Shown: one piece after another, positions 7,587-17,061 of the stretch
Numbering within the stretch: position 1 is the first letter of the stretch
Layout: each line of letters begins with the position of its first letter
Assembly (NCBI RefSeq): GCF_000423145.1
Contig: NZ_AUHK01000019.1
Span: forward strand, 1-40,941
Length of the DNA: 40,941 nucleotides
Direction of reading: 5' to 3'
Source of the DNA: Helcococcus sueciensis DSM 17243
GTDB lineage: Bacteria > Bacillota > Clostridia > Tissierellales > Peptoniphilaceae
Notes under the pieces: generated by a model
Told to the model about the DNA's origin: nothing
The model's input: the letters and a program-made list of their open reading frames with translations, nothing else
Databases searched by the model: none
Position numbers and translations under genes: made by a program

Positions 7587-8474
7587 ATGATTAAATCAAT
7601 GACAGGATACGGTAAAAGTAGCTATATGGACGATAAACTTAATATTGAAGTTGAAATAAAATCTGTTAATTCTAGATTTTTAGATATCAATACTAGAATG
7701 CCTTATCAACTAAATTTCATGGAAGACAAGATAAATAAATTAATTAGAAAATATATTAAAAGAGGTAGAATTGATTTATTTATTAAGTCTAAAACTAAGA
7801 GTTTAGGTAATACAAATATCACAATAGATGAAGTACAAGCTGGAAAAATGTATGAAGCACTCAATAGTTTAAAAAACACATTTAATTTGGAAGGAGAATA
7901 TAGAGATATTAGAATTTCAGATATATTAAGAAATGAAGATGTACTTAGATTTGAAGCTGAAGAATTAGATGATGAATATTTAAGCTTAGTTATACTAAAT
8001 ACAATTGAAGAGGTATTAGTACAGTTAGTAAACATGCGAATAGCTGAAGGTTTAAATCTAAAAAATGATTTATCTAATAATATAGATATTCTTAAAGAAA
8101 ATAGAGAAAATATTTGCAATCAAGTAAAAAATCTAAAAGAAGAAATTAGAAATAAATTATTTGCTAATATACAAGAAATTTTAGATCAAAATATTATTAA
8201 TGAAGATAGACTTGCAAATGAAATCGTATTTTATGCAGATAGACAAGATATTAATGAAGAATTATCAAGACTTAATTCGCATTTTATTCAATTTGAAGAA
8301 AGCCTAGAAACAAATGAAGCTATTGGAAAAAAATTAGATTTTATATCACAGGAAATGCTTCGAGAAGTAAATACGATTGGATCAAAAACTTCAAATATTA
8401 ATGTGACTAATCATGTAATTGAAATGAAAACAACTATAGAGAAAATAAAAGAACAAGTACAAAATATTGAATAG
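7587..8474 (+). CDS. yicC: YicC/YloC-family endoribonuclease
   Basis: 295 residues, beginning with the family hallmark MIKSMTGYGKSS. The C-terminal DUF1732 block includes DRLANEIVFYADRQDINEEL and KLDFISQEMLREVNTIGSK. YicC-type proteins are metal-dependent endoribonucleases that influence small-RNA and mRNA turnover. A strong AGAAGGAG precedes the ATG. It is the first gene of the operon, followed by gmk as in many Firmicutes. Confidence 0.9.
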   Translation: MIKSMTGYGKSSYMDDKLNIEVEIKSVNSRFLDINTRMPYQLNFMEDKINKLIRKYIKRGRIDLFIKSKTKSLGNTNITIDEVQAGKMYEALNSLKNTFNLEGEYRDIRISDILRNEDVLRFEAEELDDEYLSLVILNTIEEVLVQLVNMRIAEGLNLKNDLSNNIDILKENRENICNQVKNLKEEIRNKLFANIQEILDQNIINEDRLANEIVFYADRQDINEELSRLNSHFIQFEESLETNEAIGKKLDFISQEMLREVNTIGSKTSNINVTNHVIEMKTTIEKIKEQVQNIE

Positions 8475-8481
8475 AGGTTTT

Positions 8482-9051
8482 ATGAAAGGGTTTTTATTAG
8501 TTATTTCTGGACCAACAGCTGCTGGTAAAGGAACAATAGTTAAAGAAATTTTAAAAAAACGTGATGATATTGTAACATCCATTTCTGTTACAACAAGATA
8601 TCAAAGAGAAAATGAAGTAGATGGTGTAGACTATTTCTTTAAGACTCAAGAAGAATTTGATGAATTAATTGAAACAAATAAATTATTAGAGCATGCAGTA
8701 GTTCATGGCAATTTATATGGTACACCACTTGCATTTGTTGAAAAAAGTATTAATGAAGGTAAAGTTGTAATACTTGAAATTGATGTTCAAGGTGCAAGTC
8801 AAGTGAGAGAAAACTACGATAATGGGGTATTTGTATTCATGTTACCACCTAAAAAATCTGATATCGAAACAAGATTAAGACATAGAAATACTGAATCAGA
8901 AGATATGATTCAAACTAGACTTAGAAACGCAGAAGTAGAGCTAGCACAAATTAGATATTATGATTATTATTTAATCAATGATTATATCGATAGTGCTACA
9001 GAAAGATTAGAAGAAATTATAGATGAAGAATTAGAAAAAAGGAGAAAATAA
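8482..9051 (+). CDS. gmk: Guanylate kinase
   Basis: 189 residues. It phosphorylates GMP to GDP with ATP in the cytoplasm. The P-loop reads SGPTAAGKGT instead of the commoner GPSGVGKGT but keeps the Gly-Lys-Gly core. TTRYQRENEVDGVDYFF is the GMP-binding segment and EIDVQGA the following strand. The ATG at 8482 has AGAGG four bases upstream; a TTG at 8467 inside yicC has no ribosome binding site and is rejected. The stop overlaps the rpoZ start (TAATG). Confidence 0.93.
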   Translation: MKGFLLVISGPTAAGKGTIVKEILKKRDDIVTSISVTTRYQRENEVDGVDYFFKTQEEFDELIETNKLLEHAVVHGNLYGTPLAFVEKSINEGKVVILEIDVQGASQVRENYDNGVFVFMLPPKKSDIETRLRHRNTESEDMIQTRLRNAEVELAQIRYYDYYLINDYIDSATERLEEIIDEELEKRRK

Positions 9052-9242
9052 TGTTAAATCCATCATTTAAAAAATTATCAGAGATAAGTGACTCAAGATA
9101 TGAAATAGCTATGATGACAGCTAAAAGAGCAAAACAAATCATAGATGGAGATAAACCACGTGTAAAAAATAAAGGTTATAAACCAGTAACTCAAGCATTA
9201 AGTGAAATTATGGAGAAAAAAGTAGTAAAAGAGGAAGAATAA
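9051..9242 (+). CDS. rpoZ: RNA polymerase omega subunit
   Basis: 63 residues. MLNPSFKKLSEISDSRYEI followed by AMMTAKRAKQI is the conserved N-terminal half of omega. The C-terminal half, with GYKPVTQALSEI, is short and acidic. It chaperones assembly of beta-prime and is needed for ppGpp binding in some species. Its place between gmk and coaBC is the standard Firmicute order. One-base overlaps on both sides (TAATG) imply translational coupling. Confidence 0.93.
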   Translation: MLNPSFKKLSEISDSRYEIAMMTAKRAKQIIDGDKPRVKNKGYKPVTQALSEIMEKKVVKEEE

Positions 9243-10423
9243 TGCTAAAAGATAAAAAAATCCTTATTGGTGTTACAAGTGGAATAGCTATATATAAAGT
9301 GCTAAGTTTAATAAGCTCACTTAGAAAACTTGGAGCAAAAGTTGAAGTTATTATGACTGAATCCGCAACTAAATTTATAAATCCAATTACATTTGAAACA
9401 ATGGCAAATGGAAAAGTATATACAGATATGTGGATACATCCTGATAAGGTATTACATGTAGATATTACAAATGATGTAGATTTATTTTTAGTAGCGCCTG
9501 CAACTGCAAATACAATTGCAAAAGTATATGCAGGTATTGCAGATAATCTTCTTACAACGGCTATTTTAGCCTCTAAGGCGCCTGTATCATTTGCAGTATC
9601 TACTAATACCAATATGCTATTAAATCCGATAACACAACGAAATATTGAAGGATTAACAGATCTTGGATATGACTTCATAGATTCAAATGAAGGAGTTTTA
9701 GCATGTAATACTGTTGGTAAAGGAAGAATGGCAGAGCCAAGTGAAATACTTGAATATATAGAATATAAACTGACAAAAAAAGATTTAGAAAATAAAAAAA
9801 TTATAGTTACAGCTGGTGCTACAATTGCAAGACTGGATCCAGTTAGATTTATGACAAATGATTCTTCAGGGAAAATGGGATATCAAATAGCCAAAAATGC
9901 AAGAAATAGAGGAGCGGATGTATATTTTATTCAAGGAAAAGTTAAGACTTCTCAGCTTGGAATGGTTGAAAATATTCACGTAGAAACGAATGAAGAAATG
10001 AAAGAAGCTATAGAGAATAATTTTAATGATGCTAATGCTGTAATCATGGCGGCAGCTCCTACTGATTATGAGTTTAAGACTTCTTTTGATTCAAAACTTA
10101 AAAAGAAAGATGAAGAAACTGTATTTAATATGAAAAAATCTTTAGATATACTGAAATATTTTGGTCAAAAGAAAGAAAATCAACGTCTAATAGGTTTTGC
10201 AGCGGAAACAGATGATTTATTAGAAAATGCAAAGAAAAAATTGAAGGCTAAAAATTTAGACATGATTGTTGCGAATGATGTATCAAAACAAGGTGCAGGA
10301 TTTAATGTTGATACGAATATAGTAACTATGATTACTAATGAAGAAGAAACTTCTTATGATTTAATGTCAAAAGAAGATGTGGCAAATATTATTTTAGATA
10401 AATTGGTGAAAGATGTATTATGA
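9242..10423 (+). CDS. coaBC: Bifunctional phosphopantothenoylcysteine decarboxylase / synthetase
   Basis: 393 residues in two domains. The N-terminal CoaC flavoprotein has the catalytic His in VLHVDIT, then APATANTIAKVYAGIADNL and the Cys of LACNTVGKGRMAEP. The C-terminal CoaB synthetase starts near residue 180 with VTAGATIARLDPVRFMTN and SSGKMGYQ, and has the Lys-rich KLKKKD. Together they make 4-phosphopantetheine for coenzyme A. The usual PAMNxxM substrate motif is altered to VSTNTNM, keeping Asn and Met but not Pro-Ala-Met. The stop overlaps the priA start by 11 bases. Confidence 0.92.
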   Translation: MLKDKKILIGVTSGIAIYKVLSLISSLRKLGAKVEVIMTESATKFINPITFETMANGKVYTDMWIHPDKVLHVDITNDVDLFLVAPATANTIAKVYAGIADNLLTTAILASKAPVSFAVSTNTNMLLNPITQRNIEGLTDLGYDFIDSNEGVLACNTVGKGRMAEPSEILEYIEYKLTKKDLENKKIIVTAGATIARLDPVRFMTNDSSGKMGYQIAKNARNRGADVYFIQGKVKTSQLGMVENIHVETNEEMKEAIENNFNDANAVIMAAAPTDYEFKTSFDSKLKKKDEETVFNMKKSLDILKYFGQKKENQRLIGFAAETDDLLENAKKKLKAKNLDMIVANDVSKQGAGFNVDTNIVTMITNEEETSYDLMSKEDVANIILDKLVKDVL

Positions 10424-12773
10424 TGTAATATTAAAATCTAAAACTTCATTTTTAGATAGATTATTTACTTATGAATATGATGAAGAAATTGAAATAGGCA
10501 CTAGAGTGATAGTTCCATTTGGAAATTCTAACTCTAAAAATCTTGGAATTATAGTTTCTATTCACGAAGGCGAAGTAGATTTTAAGACTAAAAAAATTAC
10601 TGAAATAATCGATACAAAGCCTATCATTTCAAAAGAAATGGTAGAGCTTGCCTTATATATGATAAAAAATAATATATCTGATTACAGTTCAGCTGTTAAT
10701 ACTATTTTACCACCAGGAAGCATAGATACAGTAGAAGAATATTATAAAGCAAATGATAATTTAAAAAATATTGACACTGATTTATATGAGTTTTTAGATG
10801 ATTATAAAAGTTTTATTGAAATTAAGAAAATATTTAAAAATAAATACAATATTAAAACAATAAATGATTTAGTAAAACAAAATTATATTGATTCTTATAT
10901 TTCTTTAAATAAAAAATCAAGTATTAAATATATTGAATATATTCATTTAGAAAATCCTGAGTACTCTAATATAATACGAAAAAATGCTATAAAACAGTTA
11001 GCTATACTTGATTATTTATTTGAAAATGGAACTACAGAGAAATCTAAGCTTTTAAATGAAACAAAATCAACAAATAGTACATTAAAAACATTAGAAGATA
11101 AGAAATTAATTAAAGTAGAAAAAAAGGATATATATCGTAATATACTTGAAGAAGTAAAAAAATTAAAAAAAATTAAATTAAATGAAGAGCAACAAAAAGC
11201 TTATGATCTCATTTTAGGTACGACGGAAAATAATTTTTTAATTCATGGTGTTACAGGGTCTGGAAAGACTGAAATTTATTTACAATTAGTAGAGTATTAT
11301 ATAAACAAGGGAAAAGAAGCAATTATATTAGTTCCTGAGATTTCATTGACGCCACAGACTATTGAGAGATTTCAAGGAAGATTTGGTAAAAATATAGCTG
11401 TACTTCATTCAAAATTAACTATTTCTGAACGTGCAGATCAATGGAGAATGATTCGAGATAAAGAAGTAAAGATAGTAGTAGGTGCAAGATCAGCAATATT
11501 TGCACCATTTGAAAACATAGGAATTATAGTTATTGATGAGGAACATGAAAAGTCTTATCAATCAGAAAAAAATCCCAAATATTCTTCTATTGATATTGCA
11601 AAAAAAAGAGCAGAGTATCATGATGCAAAATTGGTATTAGGCAGCGCAACACCATCCATGAAAACTATGTATGATGTATATCTTAAAAAACTAAATCTTA
11701 TTCGAATTAATAAGAGAGTAAATAATATTCAAATGCCTAATATTATTCGTGTAGACATGCGTGAAGAATTAAAGAAAAATAATTTAACCATGTTTTCAGA
11801 ATTATTAAAAACTAGCATAGAAGATGCTATGAAAAAAAATGAGCAGATTATTCTATTTTTAAATAAAAGAGGACATACATCATTTGTATTTTGTAGAACA
11901 TGTGGATATGTTCATAGATGCGAAGCTTGTGATGTAGCTATGACATATCACAAGTCAAAAGATAGACTAATATGCCATTATTGTGGTAGAACTGCATTAA
12001 AGAGAAAATCTTGTCCAAATTGTGGAAGCAAATGGATAAAAGAATATGGTGCAGGGACAGAAATGCTTGAAGAGCAAACTAGAGAGTTGTTTACAAGTGC
12101 AAAGGTATATAGAATGGATGCTGATACTACCACAAGTAAACAAGATTATAAAAAAGTATATAATATGATGCATAAAGGGGAAATAGATATTCTAATTGGA
12201 ACCCAAATGCTTTCAAAAGGTCTTGATTTCCCAAATGTTTCTGTAGTTGGGATAGTTTCAGCAGATATAAGCTTAAATATACCTGATTTTAGAGCGCATG
12301 AAAATACATTTAATTTAATAACACAAGTATCAGGAAGGGCAGGTCGTGGAAATACTAAAGGTGAAGTAATAATTCAAACTTATAATCCTGATAACTATGC
12401 AATTAAGTATGCTGCTGAAAATAATTATTATGATTTCTTTAAAACCGAAATGACTGAAAGAAAAAAATTTAATTATCCACCTATAGTAAATATATTGAAT
12501 ATTAATCTTTCTTCAAAAGACCGATCATATGCAATAAGAGTTGGAAGAAGTATAACAATTTCAATAAACGAATTTATTAGAAACAAAGGCATTAATATAA
12601 TTGAAATTACAGGACCTACACCAAGTGTGATTGAAAGAATAAATAATAGATATAGATTTGATATTATAGTCAAGTCTACAAATAAAAATGATTTAATAGA
12701 TCTTTCACATGAACTTAGAAAAATAGACAAAGATTATAAAATTTATATTAATTATAAATTAGAGGAGGAATAA
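10413..12773 (+). CDS. priA: Primosomal protein N', replication-restart helicase PriA
   Basis: 786 residues. The N-terminal DNA-binding domain is followed by a superfamily 2 helicase with Walker A GVTGSGKTE near 279 and DEEH near 374. A zinc-binding segment at about 490-540 has eight Cys in CxxC pairs (CRTCGYVHRCEAC, CHYC, CPNC). The C-terminal motor lobe includes GTQMLSKGLDFPNVS and QVSGRAGRG. PriA remodels stalled forks and reloads the replicative helicase. It overlaps coaBC by 11 bases, and its stop overlaps def (TAATG). Confidence 0.95.
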   Translation: MYYDVILKSKTSFLDRLFTYEYDEEIEIGTRVIVPFGNSNSKNLGIIVSIHEGEVDFKTKKITEIIDTKPIISKEMVELALYMIKNNISDYSSAVNTILPPGSIDTVEEYYKANDNLKNIDTDLYEFLDDYKSFIEIKKIFKNKYNIKTINDLVKQNYIDSYISLNKKSSIKYIEYIHLENPEYSNIIRKNAIKQLAILDYLFENGTTEKSKLLNETKSTNSTLKTLEDKKLIKVEKKDIYRNILEEVKKLKKIKLNEEQQKAYDLILGTTENNFLIHGVTGSGKTEIYLQLVEYYINKGKEAIILVPEISLTPQTIERFQGRFGKNIAVLHSKLTISERADQWRMIRDKEVKIVVGARSAIFAPFENIGIIVIDEEHEKSYQSEKNPKYSSIDIAKKRAEYHDAKLVLGSATPSMKTMYDVYLKKLNLIRINKRVNNIQMPNIIRVDMREELKKNNLTMFSELLKTSIEDAMKKNEQIILFLNKRGHTSFVFCRTCGYVHRCEACDVAMTYHKSKDRLICHYCGRTALKRKSCPNCGSKWIKEYGAGTEMLEEQTRELFTSAKVYRMDADTTTSKQDYKKVYNMMHKGEIDILIGTQMLSKGLDFPNVSVVGIVSADISLNIPDFRAHENTFNLITQVSGRAGRGNTKGEVIIQTYNPDNYAIKYAAENNYYDFFKTEMTERKKFNYPPIVNILNINLSSKDRSYAIRVGRSITISINEFIRNKGINIIEITGPTPSVIERINNRYRFDIIVKSTNKNDLIDLSHELRKIDKDYKIYINYKLEEE

Positions 12774-13294
12774 TGGCTTTAAGAGTAGTTAGAAAAGTAG
12801 ATGATCCAATACTATTGAAAAAAGCTAGAGATGTAAAAAAAATAGACGATAGATTATTACAACTTTTAGATGATATGGTGGACACTATGCACGAGGAAAA
12901 TGGTATAGGGCTTGCCGGACCACAAGTTGGAGTGCTTAGAAGAGTATTTGTGGCTGATTTAGGAGATGGAAATATTTATAAAATTATAAATCCAGAAATA
13001 ATTGAATCAGAAGGTGAAGATATAGATATAGAAGGTTGTTTATCAATTCCTAATTTTAATTGTACAGTAAAAAGAGCTGAAAAAATTAAAATGAAATATA
13101 TGGATATAGAAGGAAATGAACAAATTATAGAAGCTGATGGAATGCTAGCTAAATGTTTCCAACATGAAAGAGATCATTTAGATGGAATATTAATCACATC
13201 AAAAATGATAGATGAAGTAACAGATGAAAATTATGAAGAAATTCTAAAAAAAATTGGAAAAGAAGATAGATTAGAATCTCAAAAAGATAATTAA
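12773..13294 (+). CDS. def: Peptide deformylase
   Basis: 173 residues with the three deformylase motifs: GIGLAGPQ (44-51), EGCLS (87-91) and QHERDH (130-135). Cys89 and the two His of the last motif bind the catalytic metal. It removes the N-formyl group from nascent proteins. The second motif-1 Ala is Gly here (GLAG rather than GLAA). It is paired with fmt, which adds the formyl group, as is usual. GGAGGA precedes the start within priA. Confidence 0.94.
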   Translation: MALRVVRKVDDPILLKKARDVKKIDDRLLQLLDDMVDTMHEENGIGLAGPQVGVLRRVFVADLGDGNIYKIINPEIIESEGEDIDIEGCLSIPNFNCTVKRAEKIKMKYMDIEGNEQIIEADGMLAKCFQHERDHLDGILITSKMIDEVTDENYEEILKKIGKEDRLESQKDN

Positions 13295-13338
13295 TAAAGC
13301 AAAAATGTAAAAATAGGACAATATAGTGGAGGGTGAAT

Positions 13339-14271
13339 ATGAAAAAAATTATATTTATGGGGACTCCTGAATTTTCAGTTAATCCTCTTGTATCACTACA
13401 TGAAAATAAAGAAATTAGCGTAGAACTTGTAATTACAGGTCAAGATAAAAAAAGATCTAGAAATAAAATTTTACCGACTCCTGTAAAGTCTAAAGCTATT
13501 GAATTAGGAATAAAAACATATGAGCCTTCAAATGTTAATTCAGAAGAATCAATTAATTTAATAAATGATATTAATCCAGATTTTATAGTAGTAATTGCAT
13601 ATGGCCAATTAATAAAAGATGAATTATTAAGTAAATACAAAGATAGAATTATTAATATACACTCATCAATACTTCCTAAATATAGGGGAGCGGCTCCTAT
13701 GCAATGGACTATATTAAATAAAGATAAACAAGCAGGAGTATGTAGTATGCTCATAGAAAAAACTATGGATACAGGTGATATTCTTGACATCGCTAAAATT
13801 GAAATAGATGAAAATACAGATATTGAAAGTCTACATGATAAATTATCTGAAATATCTGGTCCACTAATAGTAAATACTATATTAGACTATGATAATCTTT
13901 ATAAAAATAGAACTAAACAAGATGAAGCAAAGGCTACATATTCTAAAAAGATAGATAAATCTATGGGACATATAGATTTTAATGAAGAAGCAAGTGATAT
14001 AAAGGCAAAAATAATGGCTTTTTCTAATTGGCCAGGAACTTTTTCATACTATAAAAATAATAAAATAAAAATCCATAAAATTACCATAATTGAAAAATAT
14101 ACTGATAATAAGATAGGACAAATTATAGATGCAAACAAAGATGGAATTTTTGTCAATTGCTCTGATGCATGTATAAGGATAGAAGAAATACAGTTTGAAG
14201 GTAAGAAGAGAATGGATGTCAAATCTTTTTTACTTGGAAACGATATAGAGAAAGGTGAGTATCTTTCATAA
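13339..14271 (+). CDS. fmt: Methionyl-tRNA formyltransferase
   Basis: 310 residues. It formylates initiator Met-tRNA with 10-formyl-tetrahydrofolate. The catalytic residues Asn106, His108 and Asp144 fall at exactly the standard positions, in IINIHSSILPKYRG and MDTGD. The C-terminal domain contains the FSNWPGTF loop. The ATG at 13339 has GGAGG six bases upstream; a GTG two codons earlier lies inside the spacing and is rejected. Confidence 0.94.
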   Translation: MKKIIFMGTPEFSVNPLVSLHENKEISVELVITGQDKKRSRNKILPTPVKSKAIELGIKTYEPSNVNSEESINLINDINPDFIVVIAYGQLIKDELLSKYKDRIINIHSSILPKYRGAAPMQWTILNKDKQAGVCSMLIEKTMDTGDILDIAKIEIDENTDIESLHDKLSEISGPLIVNTILDYDNLYKNRTKQDEAKATYSKKIDKSMGHIDFNEEASDIKAKIMAFSNWPGTFSYYKNNKIKIHKITIIEKYTDNKIGQIIDANKDGIFVNCSDACIRIEEIQFEGKKRMDVKSFLLGNDIEKGEYLS

Positions 14272-14286
14272 GAATTAGGAGGGTTT

Positions 14287-14955
14287 ATGGATTATTATAT
14301 TTTATTAATAATTGCTATGTTTATAAGTATGTTTGCAAGCTTTAAAGTTAGAGGAAATTATGAGAAATTTTCAAAAGTAGCTGCATCATCAGGATTGACT
14401 GGAGAAGAAGCTGCTAAAATTATACTAGATAGAAATGGAATCTATGACGTAACAGTTCAACCTATTAATGGTGTATTAACCGATCATTATGACCCAAGAT
14501 CAAAAGTGATTAGACTTTCACAAGGGATATATGACTCTAATTCTGTATCAGCAGTATCCGTAGCAGCTCATGAAGTCGGACATGCTATCCAAGATAATGA
14601 AGGATATGCTTTTCTAAGATTTAGATCCGCTTTAGCCCCAGTAGTTGGATTTACTTCAAGATTTACATTTGTACTTATTTTTATAGGATTTTTATTAGAG
14701 CTTGTAGAATTAATTGATGTAGGAATAATACTATATTCATTATCAGTGCTATTTCATATAGTTACATTGCCAGTTGAGATAGATGCTAGTAGAAGAGCGA
14801 TGGATACTTTAGTTGCAAATAATATAATCACAGTAGATGAAAAATCTGGAACTAAAAAAGTATTGGGTGCAGCTGCAATGACTTATATTGCTTCAATGCT
14901 TACTTCAATAATACAATTATTAAGATTTATAAGTATGAGAAATGATAGAAGATAG
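14287..14955 (+). CDS. Membrane zinc metallopeptidase, YugP family (Zn_peptidase_2)
   Basis: 222 residues. An N-terminal membrane helix (residues 3-19) is followed by the HEVGH zinc motif at 95-99, with the typical flanks SVAAHEVGHAIQ and EIDASRRA. Two more hydrophobic segments lie near 118-140 and 142-160. Members are membrane-bound proteases of unknown substrate, often found next to fmt and rsmB in Clostridia, as here. AGGAGGG precedes the start. A terminator hairpin begins 13 bases after the stop, so this is probably the last gene of the operon that begins at yicC. Confidence 0.85.
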   Translation: MDYYILLIIAMFISMFASFKVRGNYEKFSKVAASSGLTGEEAAKIILDRNGIYDVTVQPINGVLTDHYDPRSKVIRLSQGIYDSNSVSAVSVAAHEVGHAIQDNEGYAFLRFRSALAPVVGFTSRFTFVLIFIGFLLELVELIDVGIILYSLSVLFHIVTLPVEIDASRRAMDTLVANNIITVDEKSGTKKVLGAAAMTYIASMLTSIIQLLRFISMRNDRR

Positions 14956-14967
14956 TATTACTAATTT

Positions 14968-14997
14968 AGCAAATATCTTTAATGATATTTGCTTTTT
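14968..14997 (+). terminator. Terminator between the metallopeptidase gene and rsmB
   Basis: AGCAAATATC (14968-14977) pairs perfectly with GATATTTGCT (14984-14993) around a 6-base loop, and T5 follows (14993-14997). It overlaps the only upstream ATG that could start rsmB. Confidence 0.75.
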
Positions 14998-15014
14998 ATA
15001 TTTGGGAGGACGTT

Positions 15015-16295
15015 ATTAAAGCAAGAAGAGCTGCCATAAAGGCAATAGATGAAATTATAAATAATAATAAATATAGTAATTATGTAATTAAAGATTCAAT
15101 AGATGAAGTAGATGATTTAGATAAATCTTTATATAGAAAAATTGTATATGGAGTTGTTGAAAATCAAAAATATTTAGACTATATAATTTCAAAACTATCA
15201 AAAACACCATTTAAAAAGTTAGATAAAGATGTAGTAAATATACTAAGAATAGCTATTTATGAACTTATATTTCTTAATTCAAAAGAATATGCAGTTATAA
15301 ATGAAGCTGTAAAGAATACACAAAAAATCAATTTCAGACTTAAGGGATTTGTAAATGGAAATCTGAGAAGTTTTTTGAGAGATAAAGAAAGATATATGGA
15401 AGTAGATATTGAAGATATAGATGAATACTTATCAATAAGATATAGTGTAAATAAAAGTTTAATCCTTTATCTAAAAAAATATTATGATAATTATGTTGAG
15501 ATAGTGAAAGATTTTAACAATGCACCTCATATGAATATTAGAGTAAATACAAATATAATTACTAGGTCTAAACTATCAGATCAATTTAAAAAATATGGAT
15601 TTAGTACTGAAGAATCAAGTATCTCTAAAGATTCATTAATAGTTGAAAATCCTGAAAATATAATAGATACAGAGGAATTTAAAAAAGGTCTTTTTACTAT
15701 ACAAGATCAATCATCATCGTTGGTAAGTGAAATATTGAATCCTAGTGAATATTCAGAAGTTCTCGATTTATGTGCAGCACCAGGTTCTAAAAGTACACAT
15801 ATAATGCAAATAATGAATAATAAAGGTCATTTGGTTTCTAATGATGTATCTTTCAATAAATTAGAAAAAATTAAAGAAAATTTTACAAGAATGAATTTTA
15901 AAATGCCTGAAATAACCAATTATGATGCTAGTAAATTTATTGAAGAGTTTAGAAATAGATTCGATTATATACTTGTGGATGCCCCTTGCTCTGGTCTTGG
16001 AGTAATAAAAAGAAAACCTGAGATAAAAATAGAAAGACAATTCGAAGATATTGAGAGTTTGAGTCACTTACAATTTGAAATTCTTGAAAATACTTATACT
16101 TATTTAAAAAATGGCGGGTATTTAGTGTATAGTACATGTACATTAGGAGATTTAGAAAATATAGATGTAGTTAATAAGTTTTTAGAAAATCATAGGGATT
16201 TAAGTATCGTAAAGATTAATGGAAAAGATTTTATTGAAATACTTCCAAGTGCAAAAAATGACGGGTTTTTCATATGTAAAATTTATAAAAAATGA
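15015..16295 (+). CDS. rsmB: 16S rRNA (cytosine-967-C5)-methyltransferase RsmB, probable AUU start
   Basis: About 427 residues. The N-terminal NusB-like domain is followed by a Rossmann methyltransferase with SAM motif DLCAAPGSKS near 251 and the two catalytic Cys in VDAPCSGLG and YSTCTLGD. Start choice: the only in-frame ATG (14982) lies in the loop of a terminator hairpin and has no ribosome binding site. A strong GGGAGG at 15004-15009 is followed five bases later by ATT (15015). An AUU start gives the normal RsmB N-terminus, M-KARRAAIKAID. No ATG, GTG or TTG lies in frame between them. The rlmN gene often found next is absent; prpC follows instead. Confidence 0.85.
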   Translation: MKARRAAIKAIDEIINNNKYSNYVIKDSIDEVDDLDKSLYRKIVYGVVENQKYLDYIISKLSKTPFKKLDKDVVNILRIAIYELIFLNSKEYAVINEAVKNTQKINFRLKGFVNGNLRSFLRDKERYMEVDIEDIDEYLSIRYSVNKSLILYLKKYYDNYVEIVKDFNNAPHMNIRVNTNIITRSKLSDQFKKYGFSTEESSISKDSLIVENPENIIDTEEFKKGLFTIQDQSSSLVSEILNPSEYSEVLDLCAAPGSKSTHIMQIMNNKGHLVSNDVSFNKLEKIKENFTRMNFKMPEITNYDASKFIEEFRNRFDYILVDAPCSGLGVIKRKPEIKIERQFEDIESLSHLQFEILENTYTYLKNGGYLVYSTCTLGDLENIDVVNKFLENHRDLSIVKINGKDFIEILPSAKNDGFFICKIYKK

Positions 16296-16337
16296 TTAAT
16301 ATGATATAATTACTATTATTTGCATAAGTAGGTTATT

Positions 16338-17054
16338 ATGAGATATTTTACAACAACTGATATAGGAAGAGTTAGAGATAATAACGAAGACAGTTATTTA
16401 AACTTTTCAGGTGAAAATTTCAATTTATTTATAATTTGTGATGGGATGGGTGGACATAGTGCAGGAGAAGTTGCGTCCAAAATGGCATCGGAAATTGTAA
16501 GTAATGAAATCATAAAAAATTTTAATCCAAATGAAATATTTGACACTATAGCTCATTCGGTAAAAGTTGCACATAATAAAATATTTGAGGAATCCCAAAA
16601 CAATGAAAATTATAAGGGGATGGGGACAACCTTAATTTTGGCATTAATACACAATGATACATTATATTATGCAAATGTTGGAGATAGTAGATTATATCTT
16701 TATCATAATCAAGAGCTTAAACAAATCACTAAAGATCATTCATTTGTTCAAGAGTTATTAGATTCTGGAGCTATAACTGAAGAAGAATCAAAATTTTATC
16801 CTAAGAATAGGATTACAAGTGCTTTGGGAACATCTATTAATTATAAAATAGATATAGATAGGTTAATATTAAATAAAAAGGATTATTTACTTTTAACATC
16901 AGACGGTTTAACAGATATGATAGATGATAGTGATATATTAGATGTATTGAAGAATGAGTATGAAGTTGACGAGAGTTGTGAAATACTTCAATACATGGCG
17001 AATTCTACAGGTGGTAAAGATAATATTACTATTACTTTGATAGAGATTGAATGA
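16338..17054 (+). CDS. prpC: PP2C-family protein Ser/Thr phosphatase (Stp/PrpC)
   Basis: 238 residues. TDIGRVRDNNEDSY at the N-terminus and CDGMGGHSAGEVAS (Asp35, Gly36) carry the dinuclear metal site; GMGTTL, NVGDSRLY and the C-terminal GGKDNIT complete the PP2C motif set. It removes phosphate from substrates of the neighbouring PASTA kinase and from the kinase itself, controlling cell-wall and division proteins. A TATAAT at 16305-16310 may give it its own promoter, though no good -35 is seen. The stop lies eight bases before the kinase ATG. Confidence 0.92.
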   Translation: MRYFTTTDIGRVRDNNEDSYLNFSGENFNLFIICDGMGGHSAGEVASKMASEIVSNEIIKNFNPNEIFDTIAHSVKVAHNKIFEESQNNENYKGMGTTLILALIHNDTLYYANVGDSRLYLYHNQELKQITKDHSFVQELLDSGAITEEESKFYPKNRITSALGTSINYKIDIDRLILNKKDYLLLTSDGLTDMIDDSDILDVLKNEYEVDESCEILQYMANSTGGKDNITITLIEIE

Positions 17055-17061
17055 GGTCATT

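Noticed and set aside
9208-9678. 156-codon minus-strand frame opposite coaBC
   Set aside because: Lies wholly within rpoZ/coaBC coding sequence and resembles no family.
14982-14984. ATG as the start of rsmB
   Set aside because: It is in the loop of a terminator hairpin, lacks a ribosome binding site, and adds unconserved residues; AUU at 15015 fits better, though ATG remains possible.
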